From: Victivallaceae bacterium
GTDB lineage: Bacteria > Verrucomicrobiota > Lentisphaeria > Victivallales > Victivallaceae
NCBI GenBank assembly: GCA_028698975.1
Contig: JAQVVK010000011.1
Span: 1-21,275, forward strand
Reading direction: 5' to 3'
Length of the DNA stretch: 21,275 nucleotides
The number at the start of each line of letters is the position of its first letter. Positions within the stretch are counted from its first letter, which is position 1. The notes below the pieces were generated by a model. It did no database searches. It saw nothing but the letters and a program-made list of their open reading frames with translations, and had not been told where the DNA came from. Below, in pieces: positions 15,401-21,275 of this stretch. Made by a program: the position numbers and the translations under genes.

Positions 15401-15989
15401 TATCGACCAGCGACTTCATATCGTCGTAGCCGAGCAGCTCGATCTTCTGGAATTCGTGCGAAGTGCGGAATCCGTCGAAGAAGGCGAGGAAAGGCACTTC
15501 ACTTTCCAGCGTGGACAAGTGGGCGACGATGGCAAGGTCGTGGGTTTCCTGAATGCTGGCCGCCGAAGTCATGGCAAAACCGGTTGCGCGGCAGGCCATC
15601 ACGTCGGAGTGGTCTCCGAAGATCGAGAGCGACTGCGCGGCAAGGGCGCGGGCGGTGACATGGAAGACGGTCGGGATCATCTCGCCGGCGATCTTGTACA
15701 TATTCGGGATCATCAGCAGCAAACCCTGGCTGGCGGTATAGGTGACGGTGAGCGCGCCGGCCGAAAGTGAACCGTGCACCGCACCGGCCGCGCCGGCCTC
15801 GGACTGCATTTCGACGATCTGAAGCTTCTCACCGAACATGTTTTTCTGACCCTTGCTGGCCCACTCATCCGCATACTCGCCCATCGGCGAGGAAGGAGTG
15901 ATGGGGTAGAGCGCCGCCACCTCGCTGAACGCGTAGGCGACGTACGAGGCGGCGTAATTGCCGTCGATCGTCTGCATCTTTTTGGACAT
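12456..15989 (-). CDS. nifJ: Pyruvate:ferredoxin (flavodoxin) oxidoreductase
   Basis: A single-chain 1177-residue enzyme that converts pyruvate and CoA to acetyl-CoA, CO2 and reduced ferredoxin, the usual length for NifJ/PFOR. The N-terminal part has the conserved LYPITPSSPMGEYADEW region and the mid-N-terminal TKEPG (330-334). The ferredoxin domain holds CIQCNQCVMSCP (Cys688, 691, 694, 698) and CLGCGVCVETC (Cys746, 749, 752, 756). The proximal cluster ligands fit Cys815, 818, 843 and 1083, and GGDGWAYDIG (973-982) is the thiamine diphosphate motif. The start at 15989 has GGAG seven bases upstream; a longer frame to 16061 has no support and overlaps the promoter. It has its own promoter and a leader of about 70 bases with a perfect 7-bp hairpin (16016-16034). 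It should feed the ferredoxin encoded at 5170-5337. Confidence 0.97.
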   Translation of the reverse strand: MSKKMQTIDGNYAASYVAYAFSEVAALYPITPSSPMGEYADEWASKGQKNMFGEKLQIVEMQSEAGAAGAVHGSLSAGALTVTYTASQGLLLMIPNMYKIAGEMIPTVFHVTARALAAQSLSIFGDHSDVMACRATGFAMTSAASIQETHDLAIVAHLSTLESEVPFLAFFDGFRTSHEFQKIELLGYDDMKSLVDMKYIERFRARGLRPEAPYAKMAAQNPDVYFQGRETTNNIYAALPAIVQKYMDKVAALTGRPLHLFDYVGAADADKVIVAMGSGCETIEETIEHLNAQGMKLGLIKVRLYRPFSVEGLVNALPKTVKKIAVLDRTKEPGCLGEPLYLDVKAALADRKDLVIVGGRYGLASKEFTPSMVLGVYKHLDGKCFHNFTVGICDDVSHLSVDCSETIVTEPAGTTSCCFWGLGSDGTVGSNKNSVAIIGDNTEKYVQAYFSYDSKKSGGITISHLRFGDKPITSEYLITAPNFVACHNMAYIGMYDMISGIKQGGTFLLNTSAPADKAFSTLTRDMQKTIVDRKIKFYVVDALKVALAAGSAKYISTIMQTCFFKLAGIIPEEKAIGYIKKGIEKKFAKKGQEVVDQNKLCVDKALDGLCAVAVPASLDGVACYTPDEKFTAAMGDFATKLMKPILAQQGDTVPVSAMSFDGSMPTGTARFEKRGVAPKVPHWDSSKCIQCNQCVMSCPHAAIRAKLIAPAELTAAPASFETVDAKPPVKKELGLKYRLQVFVDDCLGCGVCVETCIAKEKAIAMTNAADERKAGQQANADFFLALPDNEMGGTNDSTIKGLGFKLPYFEFNGACAGCGEAPYVKLVSQLFGNRMIVANATGCSSIYSGSFPSLPYCKDKLGRGPAWGNSLFEDNAEYGFGMRVAVDTNRQQLMANIQRIQELGVCCDTMKAALDYAVANWDKTDDAAIANQSKLGELLAKAVEKSEGEKREVYAKMLELKDYFVNKSVWIIGGDGWAYDIGFGGLDHVVSQNRNVNIMVLDTEIYSNTGGQASKSTPIGAVALFAAAGKRLTKKNLGFMCMSYGNVYVASISMGANRQQTLNAIREAEAHDGPSIILAYAPCMLHGINMTKSQVEEKRAVEAGYWPLYRYNPALDNPFVWETKEASASYQEFIRSENRYKQLLKKAPVEAEAIFAQAEVDAKRRMDFYKNLGGVIK

Positions 15990-16015
15990 ATGACTCTCCG
16001 TTGGTTTATGGTACG

Positions 16016-16034
16016 GTAAAAGACACGCTTTTAC
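16016..16034 (-). promoter_or_regulatory. Hairpin in the nifJ 5' leader
   Basis: On either strand GTAAAAG and CTTTTAC form a perfect 7-bp stem around a 5-base loop. It sits between the predicted nifJ transcription start (about 16060) and the ribosome site (15999-15996). No T-run follows in the reading direction, so it is not a terminator. It may stabilise the mRNA or bind a regulator; nothing in the sequence decides this. Confidence 0.45.
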
Positions 16035-16066
16035 ACAAACTTTACTTCTCGGCACGTACAAAGTTA

Positions 16067-16095
16067 AATGTACACCGTCAATGCGTTTTTTTCAA
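16067..16095 (-). promoter_or_regulatory. Promoter of nifJ with overlapping dyad
   Basis: On the minus strand TTGAAA (16095-16090), a 17-bp spacer and TACATT (16072-16067) lie 77 bp before the ATG. A dyad GTACA (16056-16060), 8 bp, TGTAC (16069-16073) covers the -10 box and the region around the predicted start of transcription, the position of a repressor operator. The protein that would bind is unknown. A second partial -35, TTGACG, lies inside the spacer. Confidence 0.6.
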
Positions 16096-16165
16096 TAGCT
16101 TTCCGCGAAATAATCGGGCTTACGACCTATATTTTTTGCCCGGCGCGGCGGTTGGTTCCGGAAAC

Positions 16166-18028
16166 TTATTTGCTCTTTTCGTTTGTCGACGGCAAATAGC
16201 GTTCAAAAAAACTCGCCGCCAGCGGAGCGCAACTGCGACCGCCGGATTTTCCTTCCTCAATCATCACCGCCGCCGCATAACGACGGCCGGCATGTTCGAC
16301 ATAACAGACAAACCATGCGATGATAATACGCTTGTCACGCGGCCCGACTTCGGCCGAACCGGTCTTGCCGCTGATCGAAAGACCGTCTACCCGGGCATGG
16401 CTGCCGGAGCCGTCCGGCAATTCTACCACCATTTTCATGCCGTCGCGCACCGCCTGCAACGCCTGAGGCGATGCGGCAAGCCGCCCGCGCTGAACCGGTT
16501 CGCGCTTATAGACCGCATTGCCGTAATCGTCGATCATACGGTTGACAAAATGGGGCTGCCAAATCACTCCGCCATTGGCAATGGCGGCAATATAAACAGC
16601 GGCCTGCAATGGCGTTATGGTTATTATGCCCTGCCCGATCGACAACAGCGCCGTGTCATAGGCGTTCCACTCGGTGCCGTAGCGTTTGCGCTTCTCCTCG
16701 CGGGACGGGAAAATGCCGGAGGCCTCGTTGAGTTCGACCCCGGTCGGCTTCCCCAGCCCGGCCGAATGCAAAACATCGTCAATGCGGTCAAGACCGACGC
16801 GCATCCCCTGTTCAATAAAGTAATCGTTGCACGAGTGTGCGATAGCTCCGCGAAGATCGAGTTCGCCATGCCCGCCCCGCTGCCAGGCGGAGCAGTGCAC
16901 CCGCGCGTCGCCGATCATGGTTTTGCCGTCGCAAACTATTTTCTCGTCCGGCGACAAGCCGCTGTCAATTATCGCCGCCGCGACCAGCGGTTTAAGGATC
17001 GAACCCGGCGTGTATGTGCCGTTTAGAACGCGGTTGAACAACGGCCGCCGCGTATCGGAATTCAACTCGTTAAAGTAATCCCGTCCGATCACCGGAGAAA
17101 ATCTCCCGAGATCGAAACGCGGCGAACTCGCCGCCGCCAGCACGTCGCCGTTGTCGGCGTCAAGCAGTACAAACGCGCCATTCTGATTGCCCAGCAGCGA
17201 TTCGGCAAGCTGTTGGGCGCGGACTTCGAGTGTCAGCACGGCATGATTTCCGTTGCGCGGCTCAATGCGTTCGATGATGGTCTGGTTGACAAAACCCAGA
17301 TAATCGCCCTGCACCAGCGAATACCCCGGGCTGCCCCGCAACCCGGGCGGAGCGGCCGCGTCGTCGCCCGGAAGCGAGTCAAATGCGCGCTCAAGCCCGG
17401 CCCGCCCCACCAGATCAGGTATGTAATAAAAGAACTCCCGGCGGTCATCGGCCGCCCGCGGATCATCATTGCGCACATAACCAATCAGATGTGAGGCCAT
17501 GCGGCCACATGGATATATCCGCGCCTCGCCGGCCTCCAACGCCACGCCGCGATAAGGCCGGAGAACTTCCAGCACCCGTGCCATCTGGCGCGGGTCAAGA
17601 TCGGAAAAAACGGTTATGGGCAAACCTGGTCTGGTGTTGAGATGACGCGCAATGCGTTCGCGGTTAAGCGGATTGGGCATACCGGCGGCCGCCGCGGCCG
17701 CCTCCGATGCCTCGAAGATGTAATCAACCGTCAACTTGCGGCGGCTGCTGACCCGCATTTCACCGGGATAAAACACCAGACGAATTTCCAGCTTGTTGTC
17801 GGCCATCGGCACCAGTTCGGCGGAATAAATGCGCCCGCGCCGTGCCGGAATGCGGATCCGGCGCATGGACTGCCGGGAAATCCGGTCTCGATGCTCCTCG
17901 CCGGAACGGATCTGCACCCAGTATAATTTTGCCACAATGCTGGCAAACCCGAGAAACACCAACGCCCCGATCACAATAATACGGAGTTGAGCACTGGTAA
18001 AGAAACCGTCGCGTGAAGCCCTTTTCAT
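16166..18028 (-). CDS. mrdA: Penicillin-binding protein 2 (peptidoglycan transpeptidase, elongasome)
   Basis: Class B PBP that cross-links peptidoglycan during rod-shaped elongation, anchored in the inner membrane and acting in the periplasm. The 620 residues show one membrane segment (16-37), a dimerisation/pedestal domain, and the transpeptidase with Ser343-x-x-Lys346 in GSILKP, Ser399-Cys-Asn401, and Lys555-Thr-Gly557. The SxxK motif reads SILK, where STFK or STMK is more common; Ser and Lys are intact. Its ATG at 18028 overlaps the mreD stop (ATGA). The mreC-mreD-mrdA order is the classic cell-shape operon and supports PBP2 over PBP3/FtsI. rodA, which usually follows, is absent, and nifJ with its own promoter comes next. 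Confidence 0.93.
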   Translation of the reverse strand: MKRASRDGFFTSAQLRIIVIGALVFLGFASIVAKLYWVQIRSGEEHRDRISRQSMRRIRIPARRGRIYSAELVPMADNKLEIRLVFYPGEMRVSSRRKLTVDYIFEASEAAAAAAGMPNPLNRERIARHLNTRPGLPITVFSDLDPRQMARVLEVLRPYRGVALEAGEARIYPCGRMASHLIGYVRNDDPRAADDRREFFYYIPDLVGRAGLERAFDSLPGDDAAAPPGLRGSPGYSLVQGDYLGFVNQTIIERIEPRNGNHAVLTLEVRAQQLAESLLGNQNGAFVLLDADNGDVLAAASSPRFDLGRFSPVIGRDYFNELNSDTRRPLFNRVLNGTYTPGSILKPLVAAAIIDSGLSPDEKIVCDGKTMIGDARVHCSAWQRGGHGELDLRGAIAHSCNDYFIEQGMRVGLDRIDDVLHSAGLGKPTGVELNEASGIFPSREEKRKRYGTEWNAYDTALLSIGQGIITITPLQAAVYIAAIANGGVIWQPHFVNRMIDDYGNAVYKREPVQRGRLAASPQALQAVRDGMKMVVELPDGSGSHARVDGLSISGKTGSAEVGPRDKRIIIAWFVCYVEHAGRRYAAAVMIEEGKSGGRSCAPLAASFFERYLPSTNEKSK

Positions 18029-18585
18029 GGCCGTCCCCTCCGGTCGGCGGCAAGACGCACCCGGCGATTGCGGGCGGCCCGCCTCGCGTCGAGCGAAGCT
18101 GGTCGCTCCGGCATAAATAACTCAGTACCAAACAGCCGGCCGATGCCGTCAAGCGCGGCCACAGTCACCGGCATGGCCAGCGCGCCTGCCGCGCAACAGA
18201 AGATCGCGACCGCGATAAAGTGAAGTACTCCGGAGGTTCCGGCAAACACGGTTTCGGCGATCACCGCCCCGAAAGCGGCCGCCGCACCGGCCAGCGAGCA
18301 CTCCAGCAGCGAATCCGGTTCCCGCCTCAACACGATCCGGGCGGCGAAAATCGCGATCAAAAGCAGAAACGGCGAAAAGAGTTCGCTTCTGCCGGTGACC
18401 AGATCGATCACCGTGCCGGCGATCACCGCGTCAAACATCGCCGCCGGAAACGAGTCGGCCCGCGAATAATAGACCACCACCAGCACCGCAAGCGGACAAT
18501 ACAAGAAAAAAATACTGCCGGCCAAAAGTTCAACCAGTACCGCCACGCCCAGCACGGTAAATTCGATTATCTTCTGCAGAAACAA
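18025..18585 (-). CDS. mreD: Rod shape-determining protein MreD
   Basis: A 186-residue inner-membrane protein with about five hydrophobic segments in the first 150 residues and a basic cytoplasmic tail. MreD sequences diverge strongly, so the call rests on length, topology and position between mreC and mrdA. It belongs to the elongasome with MreC, PBP2, RodA and MreB. The start is TTG at 18585, supported by AGGAG seven bases upstream and only one base after the mreC stop; the next in-frame ATG (residue 50) would remove the first membrane segments. The stop overlaps the mrdA ATG. Confidence 0.82.
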   Translation of the reverse strand: MFLQKIIEFTVLGVAVLVELLAGSIFFLYCPLAVLVVVYYSRADSFPAAMFDAVIAGTVIDLVTGRSELFSPFLLLIAIFAARIVLRREPDSLLECSLAGAAAAFGAVIAETVFAGTSGVLHFIAVAIFCCAAGALAMPVTVAALDGIGRLFGTELFMPERPASLDARRAARNRRVRLAADRRGRP

Positions 18586-18586
18586 C

Positions 18587-19441
18587 TTACCGCTCCTGCG
18601 GCAAGGCCGCCATCAGAAATCTTATGCTGTTGAGTTGCGCCGCCGGTTTCAATTCGCCCGAAAGCTGAAGCCGGCTGGAAAAAAGTTCATCTACCGGGTC
18701 AACCGAAAGCATTTCGCCAATCTTGATCCCACGCGGGATACCCTGCTCGAAGCCGGTGGTTATAACACTTTCTCCCGGCGTGTATTTAAGCGAAGCCGGC
18801 AGCATGCCGACCGGAATACCGACGCCGCCTTGACGCCGCTCGCTGGCATTGAGCACGCCGATCGCGCCGGAGGCGGACAAACCGACGGTTATCCGCAATT
18901 CGGGGTTTAATACGGTGACGACTTCGGCGGAGTGATCGGCCACCTCGCCGATCAGACCGACCAGAATCGGCCGACCGTCGGATGTGACCGAAAAGACCGC
19001 GCAGCCGGGCTGAAGCCCGTCCGCCCTCCCCCGCCCCACGGTAAGCCGGCGATCCCAATGCACCGGGTCGCGCAAGATCACTTCGCAGGCAAGGTAACGC
19101 CACTGGAGACTGCTTGGCAGCGAAGCCAGACGGCGCAGCTCGGCATTTTCGCGCAAAACTTCGGCGGTGGTGACGTTTTGAGCCGCCAGCGCACGGTTTG
19201 CCGCCATAAGCTGTTCCACCCGGGCGGCCAGCTCCAGCCGGCTGTAAAGCAGCAGCGTGGTATCCGATATCCGGTCTACTCCGGCTCTCGCCACCGATAA
19301 ATACGGGTAGAAGAAGTCGCCGAAGAAACGCCCCGCCCGCCGCCGCAAACTGTCATAACCGGCCAAGGCGAGCAAGAGCAAAATGCCGACGGCCGCGATT
19401 TTCAGCCAGCGACCGGAATTTTTTTCTTTTATCTGATTCAT
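18587..19441 (-). CDS. mreC: Rod shape-determining protein MreC
   Basis: A 284-residue bitopic protein: a membrane segment at about 13-29, a helical coiled-coil region (about 65-105) for dimerisation, then the periplasmic beta-barrel-like domain with the family pattern around ACEVILRDPVHWDRRLTVGRG and GLIGEVADHSAEVVTVLNP. It scaffolds PBP2 and RodA in cell elongation. No Shine-Dalgarno precedes the ATG at 19441. Instead a promoter (19476-19449) ends seven bases before it, so the gene can be read from a leaderless mRNA, and it may also be co-transcribed from rsmB 26 bp upstream. Confidence 0.93.
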   Translation of the reverse strand: MNQIKEKNSGRWLKIAAVGILLLLALAGYDSLRRRAGRFFGDFFYPYLSVARAGVDRISDTTLLLYSRLELAARVEQLMAANRALAAQNVTTAEVLRENAELRRLASLPSSLQWRYLACEVILRDPVHWDRRLTVGRGRADGLQPGCAVFSVTSDGRPILVGLIGEVADHSAEVVTVLNPELRITVGLSASGAIGVLNASERRQGGVGIPVGMLPASLKYTPGESVITTGFEQGIPRGIKIGEMLSVDPVDELFSSRLQLSGELKPAAQLNSIRFLMAALPQER

Positions 19442-19448
19442 ATTAAAA

Positions 19449-19476
19449 AATATACCGCCATTGCGTCTTATTTCAA
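19449..19476 (-). promoter_or_regulatory. Internal promoter of mreC, overlapping the rsmB stop codon
   Basis: On the minus strand TTGAAA (19476-19471), 16 bp and TATATT (19454-19449) precede the mreC ATG by seven bases. The TTGAAA box encodes the last two residues (Leu-Lys) of the RsmB protein, and the stop TAA follows directly. The arrangement predicts a leaderless mreC-mreD-mrdA transcript independent of hldD-rsmB. Confidence 0.7.
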
Positions 19477-20694
19477 GCCGGCATCACGCTTCAGCAATGC
19501 GGCGGAAGCCCCGTCATGGTCGTTTTCCGGCAGAAGTTCACGCGACTCGACCAGACGGAAATCGCTGTGCTCCTGCACAAAACGCTTCACCAGCTCCTGA
19601 TTCTCCTCCGGCTCGATGCTGCAAGTCGAGTAAACCAGTTGCCCGCCCGGAGCGGTCAACCGCGCCGCTTCATCAAGTATGTTACGCTGAATGTCGGTTA
19701 TTTTTTTGAGTTCAACTTCGGAAAAACGCCAGAGCACATCGGGCCTGCGGCGGGATACCCCGGTATTTGAACATGGCACATCGGCCAGCACCAGATCAAA
19801 CCGCCCCTCCAGCTCGGCGGGTTCGGCAACCACCGTGCGATACAGGAGACCGCGCCGGTCAAAGTTGGCTCTCGTAAGACGCTGCCGCCGCTCCGAGCGG
19901 TCGGCGGCCAAAAGCGTCGCCGCTTTCGGCAAACGCTCGGCCATCATCAGCGACTTCCCCCCCGGTGCGGCGCAAAGATCGACGGCGGAACCCGCCGCGC
20001 CGTAGTCCGGCAGCGAAACCGCCAACGAAGTGGCCGGGTCCTGCAAATATATGTCGCCGCGCTTAAAAGCCTCTGAGTTAAGCAGCGTCGCAAAATCTTC
20101 CGCAACGTAAAAGCGGAAATCACCGAACCCGGAAACCTGCCGTTTTGCCAGCACCCCAGGGTCAAAATCGCGCTCCGCCCGAAACACCGGCTCCGCCGGC
20201 GTCAAAATGAATTTGACCAGTTGCGCCAGCCGCTCCGGTTCAAACCGCCGGCTCCACCGGCGCAACACCGGCTCCGGCAGCAGTTCAGCCGGGGTGCCGT
20301 CGCCATGCGGCGGAGTTGCCGCTATCCGGCGCAGCAACGCGTTGACAAACCCCGCTTCGCCGCGCGAAAAACGCCGCTTGACCAGATCCACCGCCACGTT
20401 TACCGCCGACTGCGGCGCAATCGCCGTCTGCGAGACTATCTGAGTCGCCGCCGCCAGCAGTATAAAACGGACTTCCTCGCGGGGCGGACGCACCGCAAGG
20501 CGGTCAACCGCGTTTTCAATCGGTTTGCGATAACGAAAATAGGCAAACAGGAGGTCGCCGACGCTGCGCCGATATTCGGCGGGAGCCGAGCGGTCAAGCC
20601 AATCGTCAAGACTGCCGCGACGCAGGGTTACCGCACCGATGCCGCGAGCCGCGGCGGAGAGGATCATCTCCGATGCCGAAGACGCCCCGCCCAT
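19468..20694 (-). CDS. rsmB: RsmB/NOP-family rRNA cytosine-C5 methyltransferase
   Basis: Methylates a cytosine of 16S rRNA (C967 in E. coli) with S-adenosylmethionine. The 408 residues show an N-terminal NusB-like helical domain (about 8-130), then a Rossmann methyltransferase with DLCAAPGGK (239-247), the catalytic pair PCS (Cys308) in DVPCSNTG and TC (Cys358) in YSTCS. The NusB domain marks it as RsmB and not RsmF. The C terminus ends in a degenerate HDGASAALLKR where HDGFF is usual. Its ATG overlaps the upstream stop (TGATG), so it is coupled to hldD; the ribosome site is weak (GGGCGA). The gene carries the mreC promoter at its 3' end. Confidence 0.92.
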   Translation of the reverse strand: MGGASSASEMILSAAARGIGAVTLRRGSLDDWLDRSAPAEYRRSVGDLLFAYFRYRKPIENAVDRLAVRPPREEVRFILLAAATQIVSQTAIAPQSAVNVAVDLVKRRFSRGEAGFVNALLRRIAATPPHGDGTPAELLPEPVLRRWSRRFEPERLAQLVKFILTPAEPVFRAERDFDPGVLAKRQVSGFGDFRFYVAEDFATLLNSEAFKRGDIYLQDPATSLAVSLPDYGAAGSAVDLCAAPGGKSLMMAERLPKAATLLAADRSERRQRLTRANFDRRGLLYRTVVAEPAELEGRFDLVLADVPCSNTGVSRRRPDVLWRFSEVELKKITDIQRNILDEAARLTAPGGQLVYSTCSIEPEENQELVKRFVQEHSDFRLVESRELLPENDHDGASAALLKRDAGLK

Positions 20695-21275
20695 CAGTCG
20701 CCCAGATACTTTCCGGGCGCGAGATAGTTGCGGATATCGTCGATCACCGCATCACGCAACGGCGTGGCTTCGGCGGTATATCCGTGAGCATGCAACTTGC
20801 CCATTTCGGCCTTGGTAAAATACTGATACCGGTCGCGCAGATGCTCCGGCATATCGATGTATTCAATGTCGACGGGCTTGTCAAGAGCCTCGAATGCAGC
20901 GGAAGCCAAAGCATTCCACGTTTCGGCCCGGCCGCTCCCGATATTGAAAATACCGTGGATATTATCATGGTCAAACAGGAAAAGCACCATCTTGACCGCG
21001 TCTTTTACATACAAAAAGTCACGCTTCTGCTCGCCGTCGGCATACTCTTTGCGGTAGGAGCGAAACAGACGCATTTTACTTTCGGCTCCGATCTGCTCGA
21101 AAGCGCGGCAGACCACGCTTCGCATTTCGCCTTTGTGCCGCTCGTTTGGCCCCCAGACATTGGAAAACTTGCACCCGACGATCTCTTTAAGCAAACCGTT
21201 GCGTTTGGCCCAGAGGTCAAAAAGCTGCTTGGAGTAGCCGTACATATTCATCGGACGAAGTTTTTCGATGCTGTC
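20694..21275 (-). CDS. hldD: ADP-L-glycero-D-manno-heptose 6-epimerase, C-terminal part (cut by window edge)
   Basis: The last 193 residues of an extended short-chain dehydrogenase-type epimerase that makes the heptose precursor of the LPS inner core. The frame stays open to the right edge, so the N-terminal Rossmann part, with the NAD-binding glycine motif, lies outside. Visible are the catalytic Tyr-x-x-x-Lys in MYGYSK, the HldD-type CKFSNVWGPNERHKGEMRSV, and YADGEQKRDFLYVKD. HldD proteins are about 310-330 residues, so roughly 60 percent is present. The internal ATG at 21251 should not be taken as the start because the motif continues upstream of it. It implies a Gram-negative envelope. 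Its TGA shares a base with the rsmB ATG. Confidence 0.93.
   Translation of the reverse strand, partial: DSIEKLRPMNMYGYSKQLFDLWAKRNGLLKEIVGCKFSNVWGPNERHKGEMRSVVCRAFEQIGAESKMRLFRSYRKEYADGEQKRDFLYVKDAVKMVLFLFDHDNIHGIFNIGSGRAETWNALASAAFEALDKPVDIEYIDMPEHLRDRYQYFTKAEMGKLHAHGYTAEATPLRDAVIDDIRNYLAPGKYLGD

Noticed and set aside
12732..15770. Long + strand open frames (400 and 608 codons) opposite nifJ
   Set aside because: They are antisense shadows of a highly expressed, codon-biased gene. They have no ribosome sites and no recognisable domain, and the minus-strand frame encodes a complete PFOR.
16001..17026. 341-codon + strand frame opposite mrdA and its 3' flank
   Set aside because: Shadow of the PBP2 gene, which has all transpeptidase motifs on the minus strand; the translation is low in complexity and lacks domains.
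1..21275. tRNA, rRNA, riboswitch, intact insertion sequence or phage genes
   Set aside because: I looked through the spacers and saw no cloverleaf, no recognised aptamer and no transposase or phage protein. Almost all of the window is occupied by the listed genes.

Overview
The window reads as a chromosomal segment of an anaerobic, diderm, heptose-LPS bacterium, most likely of the PVC superphylum and perhaps Lentisphaerota/Victivallales. The evidence is a Minf_1886-family protein (a family I know mainly from PVC bacteria), a single-chain pyruvate:ferredoxin oxidoreductase with a stand-alone 2[4Fe-4S] ferredoxin (anaerobic pyruvate oxidation), an HldD-type heptose epimerase, and a dense GC-rich gene layout. 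The phylum assignment is inference; no rRNA or tRNA gene is present to settle it.

Layout. (1) 1-311: AT-rich divergent promoter region; one promoter points left out of the window, one right. (2) 312-5027, + strand: four genes overlapping by ATGA: an OppD/DppD-type ABC ATPase, a membrane-anchored TPR protein, the mismatch-repair endonuclease MutL, and a secreted papain/C39-like cysteine protease. (3) 5086-5384: a 55-aa ferredoxin with its own promoter and a strong terminator. (4) 5385-5702: a non-coding stretch with an orphan promoter plus Shine-Dalgarno, a nearly perfect 52-bp-period tandem repeat with a third decayed copy, and a hairpin. (5) 10547-5703, - strand: Minf_1886 protein, a two-domain M16 zinc peptidase, and an APC amino-acid permease fused to a PTS EIIA-like domain. 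(6) 10650-12395, + strand: an orphan N6-adenine DNA methyltransferase with an N-terminal helix-turn-helix, sharing a divergent promoter region with (5). (7) 15989-12456, - strand: nifJ (PFOR) with its own promoter and leader hairpin, ending at a bidirectional terminator shared with the methylase. (8) 21275-16166, - strand: hldD (cut by the window edge), an RsmB-type rRNA methylase, mreC, mreD and mrdA/PBP2, i.e. an envelope and cell-shape cluster.

Promoters. The same pattern recurs: TTGAAA (or TTGACT), a 16-17 bp spacer, then TATATT (TACATT for nifJ). It is seen at seven gene-linked places. For the ABC ATPase, the DNA methyltransferase and mreC the -10 box ends only 6-9 bp before the ATG and no Shine-Dalgarno is present, which predicts leaderless or nearly leaderless mRNAs. 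Genes inside operons use ATGA/TGATG coupling or clear Shine-Dalgarno sites, so two initiation modes appear side by side.

The most unusual items are the leaderless promoter class, the HTH-methyltransferase fusion without a partner nuclease, the permease-EIIA fusion, and the repeat cluster at 5420-5653. No CRISPR array, intact insertion sequence, phage gene or RNA gene was recognised.
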